This document shows, in pieces, positions 5,518 to 7,701 of a DNA stretch of 7,701 bases (position 1 is its first letter; each line of letters starts with the position of its first letter). Origin of the DNA: Patescibacteria group bacterium (GTDB taxonomy: Bacteria > Patescibacteriota > Minisyncoccia > JAHCSD01); assembly GCA_018609185.1 (NCBI GenBank), contig JAHCSD010000028.1:1-7701 (forward strand), written 5' to 3'. The position numbers were made by a program, and so were the translations under genes. The notes under the pieces were generated by a model. The model did no database searches, was not told the DNA's origin, and saw nothing but the letters and a program-made list of their open reading frames with translations.

Positions 5518-5534
5518 GCCCGCCAAGGGCGGGC
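5518..5534. repeat. GC-rich hairpin after atpE
   Basis: GCCCGCC-AAG-GGCGGGC is a perfect 7-bp stem 14 nt after the atpE stop. It has no T-run, so it is not a typical intrinsic terminator. It may be a dispersed palindromic repeat or an mRNA-stabilising structure. Confidence 0.65.
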
Positions 5535-5553
5535 GATTGGTTACAAAACCTAA

Positions 5554-5653
5554 ACCCAGCACCTTTTTGAGGATATGGTTTTGCTTAGAAAGAACAACCC
5601 GTGGCTTACTACCGGTGAGATACTGATATCGTATTCTGAAAAAGGTGCTGGGT
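5554..5653. mobile_element. 100-bp terminal-inverted-repeat element between atpE and atpF
   Basis: Eighteen-nt terminal arms match at 17 positions: ACCCAGCACCTTTTTGAG (5554-5571) and the complement of 5636-5653. The 64-bp interior has no ORF. I see no clear target duplication. The right arm contains AAAGGTG and the first bases of a GTG codon (5652), so the element may supply the ribosome site and start codon of atpF. The size and structure suggest a miniature element or a transcript hairpin. Confidence 0.6.
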
Positions 5654-6218
5654 GCTCATTATTGCAGCCATTCAGGCTGCGTTACCACTTGCCCTCCTGG
5701 GCAATAATGGCAAGAACGTGCAAGAGTTGATTCGCCAATTAGGTATCGATTGGAAACTACTAATCGCGCAGATTATTAATTTTGCCATACTTTTTTTCTT
5801 GCTCAAGAAGTTTCTTTTGAAGCCCATTCTTGGGTTGCTTGAAGCGCGTAGACAAAAAATTGAGAAAAGCCTGAAAGATGCGGAGAGAATCGAAAAAGAA
5901 CTTACTGAAATTAAAGAGAAACGCGAAGATATTTTAAAGAATGCGAATCAAAAAGCAGAAGAGATTTTAGGTGAAGCAAAAGAGATTGCAGAGTCGCGTA
6001 AAACCGAGATCATTAATGCAACAAAAAAAGAATCTGAAAAAATTCTCGAAGAAGCGAAGATATCAATCGAACGTGAAAAACAAAAACTGGTAGATGAGGC
6101 TCGGGGGGATATCGCCGAGCTTGTTATTTTGGCTACGGAAAAAATAGTTAAAGAGAAGCTGGACGAAGAAAAGGATAGAGAGTTGGTGAAGGAAGTTTTG
6201 ACGAAAATAGAGTCGTAA
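5652..6218 (+). CDS. atpF: F-type ATP synthase subunit b
   Basis: Subunit b is the peripheral stalk that holds the catalytic head against the motor. One membrane helix (about residues 36-52, in DWKLLIAQIINFAILFFLLKK) is followed by a long charged coiled coil (about 62-175, for example KAEEILGEAKEIAESRKTE). The reading frame first opens at GTG 5652, giving 188 aa, with a weak AAAGGTG site 4 nt upstream that belongs to the preceding element. GTG 5718, giving 166 aa and starting VQELIRQLGIDWKLL, is the usual family length and may be the true start. The extra 22 residues are hydrophobic and are encoded by a stretch full of inverted repeats (5657-5709). The TAA stop (6216-6218) lies in the left arm of another element. 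I report the longest form. Confidence 0.92.
   Translation: MLIIAAIQAALPLALLGNNGKNVQELIRQLGIDWKLLIAQIINFAILFFLLKKFLLKPILGLLEARRQKIEKSLKDAERIEKELTEIKEKREDILKNANQKAEEILGEAKEIAESRKTEIINATKKESEKILEEAKISIEREKQKLVDEARGDIAELVILATEKIVKEKLDEEKDRELVKEVLTKIES
5657..5709. repeat. Nested inverted repeats at the atpF 5' end
   Basis: CATTATTGC (5657-5665) and GCAATAATG (5701-5709) are perfect 9-bp arms. Inside or overlapping them are GCAGCC-ATTCA-GGCTGC (5664-5680) and TTGCCC-TCCT-GGGCAA (5689-5704). Such dense pairing is unusual for coding DNA and casts doubt on the first 22 codons of atpF. Confidence 0.55.
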
Positions 6219-6360
6219 GTTACTGAGAGGCCCTGAAAAGACGCGGTCGAAATCCCCAGCGTGGATTTCGCCGCTCTGTACTCGGCCTCGCTCTCCGCCT
6301 TCGGCGGAACCATGCCCGCTTCGGCCTCCGTAAGCTTTTCAAAGCCTCTCAGTAACTTAC
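6215..6360. mobile_element. 146-bp terminal-inverted-repeat element between atpF and atpH
   Basis: Arms of 26 nt (6215-6240 and 6335-6360) match at 24 positions; the outer part is GTAAGTTACTGAGAGGC. Two further hairpins lie inside: CGAAATCC with GGATTTCG (6248-6270, extended by GCGG/CCGC with one bulge) and TCCGCC-TTC-GGCGGA (6294-6308). There is no transposase. The left arm contains the atpF stop codon, and the element fills almost the whole atpF-atpH spacer, which in most bacteria is a few bases or an overlap. A MITE or a structured RNA repeat are both possible. Confidence 0.65.
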
Positions 6361-6366
6361 TCATAC

Positions 6367-6720
6367 ATGACAACACCAAAACAATACGCAGAAATACTTG
6401 ACCAACTTCTTGAGGAGGTGGGTGAGGAAGACACGGAAAAAGCGATCGGGGCCTTCGCAGATTTGTTGAAGAAGAGCAATGATTTAAGATTAGCCGATAA
6501 AATAATTGAGGAATATCGGAACCAGGGAGTTAAGAGGGTCTATGTTACGAGTGCTCGGCAACTTTCGGGAGAAATGAAAGAGGAGTTACGAAAACTCGGA
6601 GACATAGAAAAGAAAATTGATAAATCGCTCGTTGGTGGAGTCAAAATTCGAATAGCCGACACATTAATAGACGGGAGTATCAAAAGCACTTTGGAGAATT
6701 TAAAAGCCAAACTTTCCTAG
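6367..6720 (+). CDS. atpH: F-type ATP synthase subunit delta, short form
   Basis: The delta (OSCP-type) subunit caps the F1 head and binds subunit b. The C-terminal half is canonical: EKKIDKSLVGGVKIRIADTL then IDGSIKSTLENLKAKL (about 83-116). The N-terminal helical domain, which binds the top of the alpha subunits, is much reduced: only about 55 residues precede the segment KRVYVTSARQLSGEMKEEL, so the protein is 117 aa against roughly 175-180 in most bacteria. The frame is clean and the start ATG 6367 follows the upstream element by 6 nt, with no Shine-Dalgarno sequence. Reduction in a small-genome lineage is more likely than a sequencing break. The TAG stop lies in the loop of a 13-bp hairpin, and the next ATP synthase gene is more than 500 bp away. 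Confidence 0.88.
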   Translation: MTTPKQYAEILDQLLEEVGEEDTEKAIGAFADLLKKSNDLRLADKIIEEYRNQGVKRVYVTSARQLSGEMKEELRKLGDIEKKIDKSLVGGVKIRIADTLIDGSIKSTLENLKAKLS

Positions 6721-6732
6721 AAAGTTTGGCTT
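6704..6732. terminator. Bidirectional terminator hairpin at the end of atpH
   Basis: A perfect 13-bp stem (AAGCCAAACTTTC with GAAAGTTTGGCTT) with the loop CTA contains the atpH stop codon. On the plus strand a moderately T-rich tail TTATCTTCC follows. On the minus strand the tail TTTTAAATT fits an intrinsic terminator for the convergent two-gene unit. Confidence 0.75.
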
Positions 6733-6743
6733 ATCTTCCTCGT

Positions 6744-6911
6744 TTAACTATTACTTACCAGTTTTCCTAATGTTGCAAGGGCGAGGGCAAAGCTGGCAAT
6801 CATAAGGAAGATGCCAGGGAAGTCATCACGTTTACTTGGACTTTTCACCATCCACCAACCGATCACGAAAAACGCAATCGTAAGGATACCCAGAATAAGC
6901 GCATCAAGCAC
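6744..6911 (-). CDS. Unknown small membrane protein (55 aa)
   Basis: A 55-aa reading frame starts at GTG 6911 and ends with TAA at 6744. It is supported by a strong Shine-Dalgarno AGGAGG (6923-6918) 6 nt upstream and by an 8-bp overlap with the end of the upstream gene (GTGCTTGA), a pattern of translational coupling. The product has two hydrophobic helices (about residues 2-21 and 31-48) joined by a short polar loop MVKSPSKRDDFPG. I do not recognise the family. The two genes are co-transcribed and both encode tiny membrane proteins, so they may act together. The frame runs between atpH and atpA, on the opposite strand. Confidence 0.75.
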   Translation of the reverse strand: MLDALILGILTIAFFVIGWWMVKSPSKRDDFPGIFLMIASFALALATLGKLVSNS

Positions 6912-7185
6912 TTTCTCCCTCCTTCTGTTTCTTTTTTACGTCTTTTCTTCCCGGAGCAAAAAGTTTTTCTCCTACATACGCACCGCCAAAAACACAAGTG
7001 ATCAATAAAAAGATGGCTGTTATAAAACCAACTAATGCAGGATTTACTAATAGCCAAAATGCAGCTAAGCCGGCGACTAATAGGCCAAATAAACTTATTC
7101 CGATAAAAACTATGATAAATCCGATAAGCATACGAAGATCCGGGCTATAGATCTCCGGAAGCTTTAGCTCAAGTTTAAGTTTCAT
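6904..7185 (-). CDS. Unknown membrane protein (93 aa) between atpH and atpA
   Basis: ATG 7185 is chosen because GGAGG (7200-7196) lies 10 nt upstream; a TTG at 7212 is open but would put the Shine-Dalgarno sequence inside the gene. The 93-aa product begins with an amphipathic-looking charged stretch (KLKLELKLPEI), then has two hydrophobic segments (about residues 19-45 and 50-71), and ends in a basic tail KDVKKKQKEG. I cannot assign a family. It is the first gene of a two-gene unit with the near-consensus promoter 7224-7252. Its placement in an ATP synthase operon on the opposite strand is unusual. A role with the synthase is possible, but nothing in the sequence shows it. Confidence 0.78.
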   Translation of the reverse strand: MKLKLELKLPEIYSPDLRMLIGFIIVFIGISLFGLLVAGLAAFWLLVNPALVGFITAIFLLITCVFGGAYVGEKLFAPGRKDVKKKQKEGESA

Positions 7186-7223
7186 CTCGGCTTGGCCTCC
7201 TTCAATTTTCAAACAACTATTTC

Positions 7224-7252
7224 AGTATAGCAAACTAATTTTAATATGTCAA
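7224..7252 (-). promoter_or_regulatory. Near-consensus promoter of the minus-strand two-gene unit, overlapping the atpA start codon
   Basis: On the minus strand TTGACA (7252-7247) is followed after 17 nt by TATACT (7229-7224), with an extended TGC before the -10 box. Five of six -10 bases match consensus and the -35 is perfect. The -35 box covers the second and third bases of the atpA ATG (7246-7248), so polymerase binding here and transcription into atpA compete. Confidence 0.85.
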
Positions 7253-7701
7253 GAGATAAAGACCTAATAATACAAAAACTTAAAGAACAGATTTCTGCGG
7301 TTGAGCCCACGGCGGAAGTTTCGCATGTGGGCGAAGTTATTAAGGTTGCGGATGGCGTCTGCGAGATTTCCGGGCTTTCGGAAGTTATGGCATCAGAAAT
7401 GTTGGAGTTTCCCGGTGGGATCTTTGGTCTTGCACTTAACCTTGAGGAAGACAAGGTGGGTGCTGTTATATTGGGAGACTACGAAAAAATCAAAGAAGGA
7501 GATACGGTGAAGTCAACCGGAAAAGTGCTTTCTGTTCCTGTTGGAGAGCAGCTTCTGGGAAGAGTAGTGAATGCGCTGGGTGAGCCGATTGACGGTAAGG
7601 GACCGATTCAAGCAGAAACATTTTATCCGGTAGAGAAGATTGCCCCGGGTGTTATTGAGCGAGAACCAGTTTCAAGCCCCCTTCATACCGGTATCAAAGC
7701 A
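7246..7701 (+). CDS. atpA: F-type ATP synthase subunit alpha, N-terminal 152 residues
   Basis: Alpha is the non-catalytic nucleotide-binding subunit of the F1 head. The visible part holds the N-terminal helix, the beta-barrel domain (about residues 22-92, with [17 protein letters not shown]) and the entry to the nucleotide domain with [17 protein letters not shown] (105-121) and [19 protein letters not shown]. The P-loop lies beyond the window edge. The length up to the edge matches the family. Start ATG 7246 is the first methionine, has no Shine-Dalgarno sequence and shares bases with the divergent promoter. Because of the convergent unit and the terminator-like hairpin after atpH, this gene must be read from its own promoter or by read-through; I found no convincing plus-strand promoter in 7100-7245. 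Confidence 0.96.
   Translation, partial: MSRDKDLIIQKLKEQISAVEPTAEVSHVGEVIKVADGVCEISGLSEVMASEMLEFPGGIFGLALNLEEDKVGAVILGDYEKIKEGDTVKSTGKVLSVPVGEQLLGRVVNALGEPIDGKGPIQAETFYPVEKIAPGVIEREPVSSPLHTGIKA

Noticed and set aside
5948..6379. 143-aa minus-strand reading frame across atpF and the 146-bp element
   Set aside because: Its right part reads the element backwards and its left part is the antisense of the atpF coiled coil, rich in Ser and Phe as expected from antisense.
7100..7245. A plus-strand promoter for atpA
   Set aside because: TATAGC (7226-7231) is the best -10 candidate but has no -35 box at 16-18 nt, so I do not call it.

Overview
The window looks like part of a small-genome bacterium of the Candidate Phyla Radiation (Patescibacteria, probably a Parcubacteria-type lineage). 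The clues are the protein variants: a UvrC that ends after its RNase H-like domain, a very short ATP synthase delta subunit, a membrane-anchored family 5 solute-binding protein directly after secG, and many genes with no Shine-Dalgarno sequence. This placement is inferred from remembered family patterns, not from a search. TGA is used as a stop codon (atpI-like gene, the 195-aa gene), so the code is the standard bacterial one and not the SR1/Gracilibacteria TGA-glycine code.

Layout. Left part, minus strand, read right to left: uvrC (3198-1855), a YvlD/phage-holin-IV-like membrane protein (1823-1473), a 160-bp MITE-like palindromic element (1490-1331), secG (1302-1060), and a family 5 ABC solute-binding protein (999 to beyond the left edge). 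Middle, plus strand: a divergent gene for an unknown 195-aa two-helix membrane protein (3342-3929) with its own promoter, hairpin-rich leader and a strong terminator. Right part, plus strand: an F-type ATP synthase cluster, atpI/atpZ-like (4061), atpB (4431), atpE (5276), atpF (5652), atpH (6367) and the start of atpA (7246, cut by the right edge). Between atpH and atpA, on the opposite strand, lies a two-gene unit of small membrane proteins (7185-6904 and 6911-6744) with a near-consensus promoter whose -35 box covers the atpA start codon.

Function. The ATP synthase genes encode a proton-type FoF1 motor (the c subunit has the carboxylate but not the sodium-ligand pattern). The left operon combines DNA repair, protein secretion and oligopeptide capture.

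Most unusual features. Repeats have invaded the region. All four spacers between atpI and atpH hold a different repeat or inverted-repeat element, and elements supply stop codons to two genes (yvlD-like, atpF) and possibly the start of atpF. uvrC carries four perfect palindromes of 22-36 nt plus one interrupted one, all in frame, like Rickettsia palindromic elements. Two promoters (uvrC, atpI) predict leaderless mRNAs, while strong Shine-Dalgarno sequences occur only on the three genes of unknown function.
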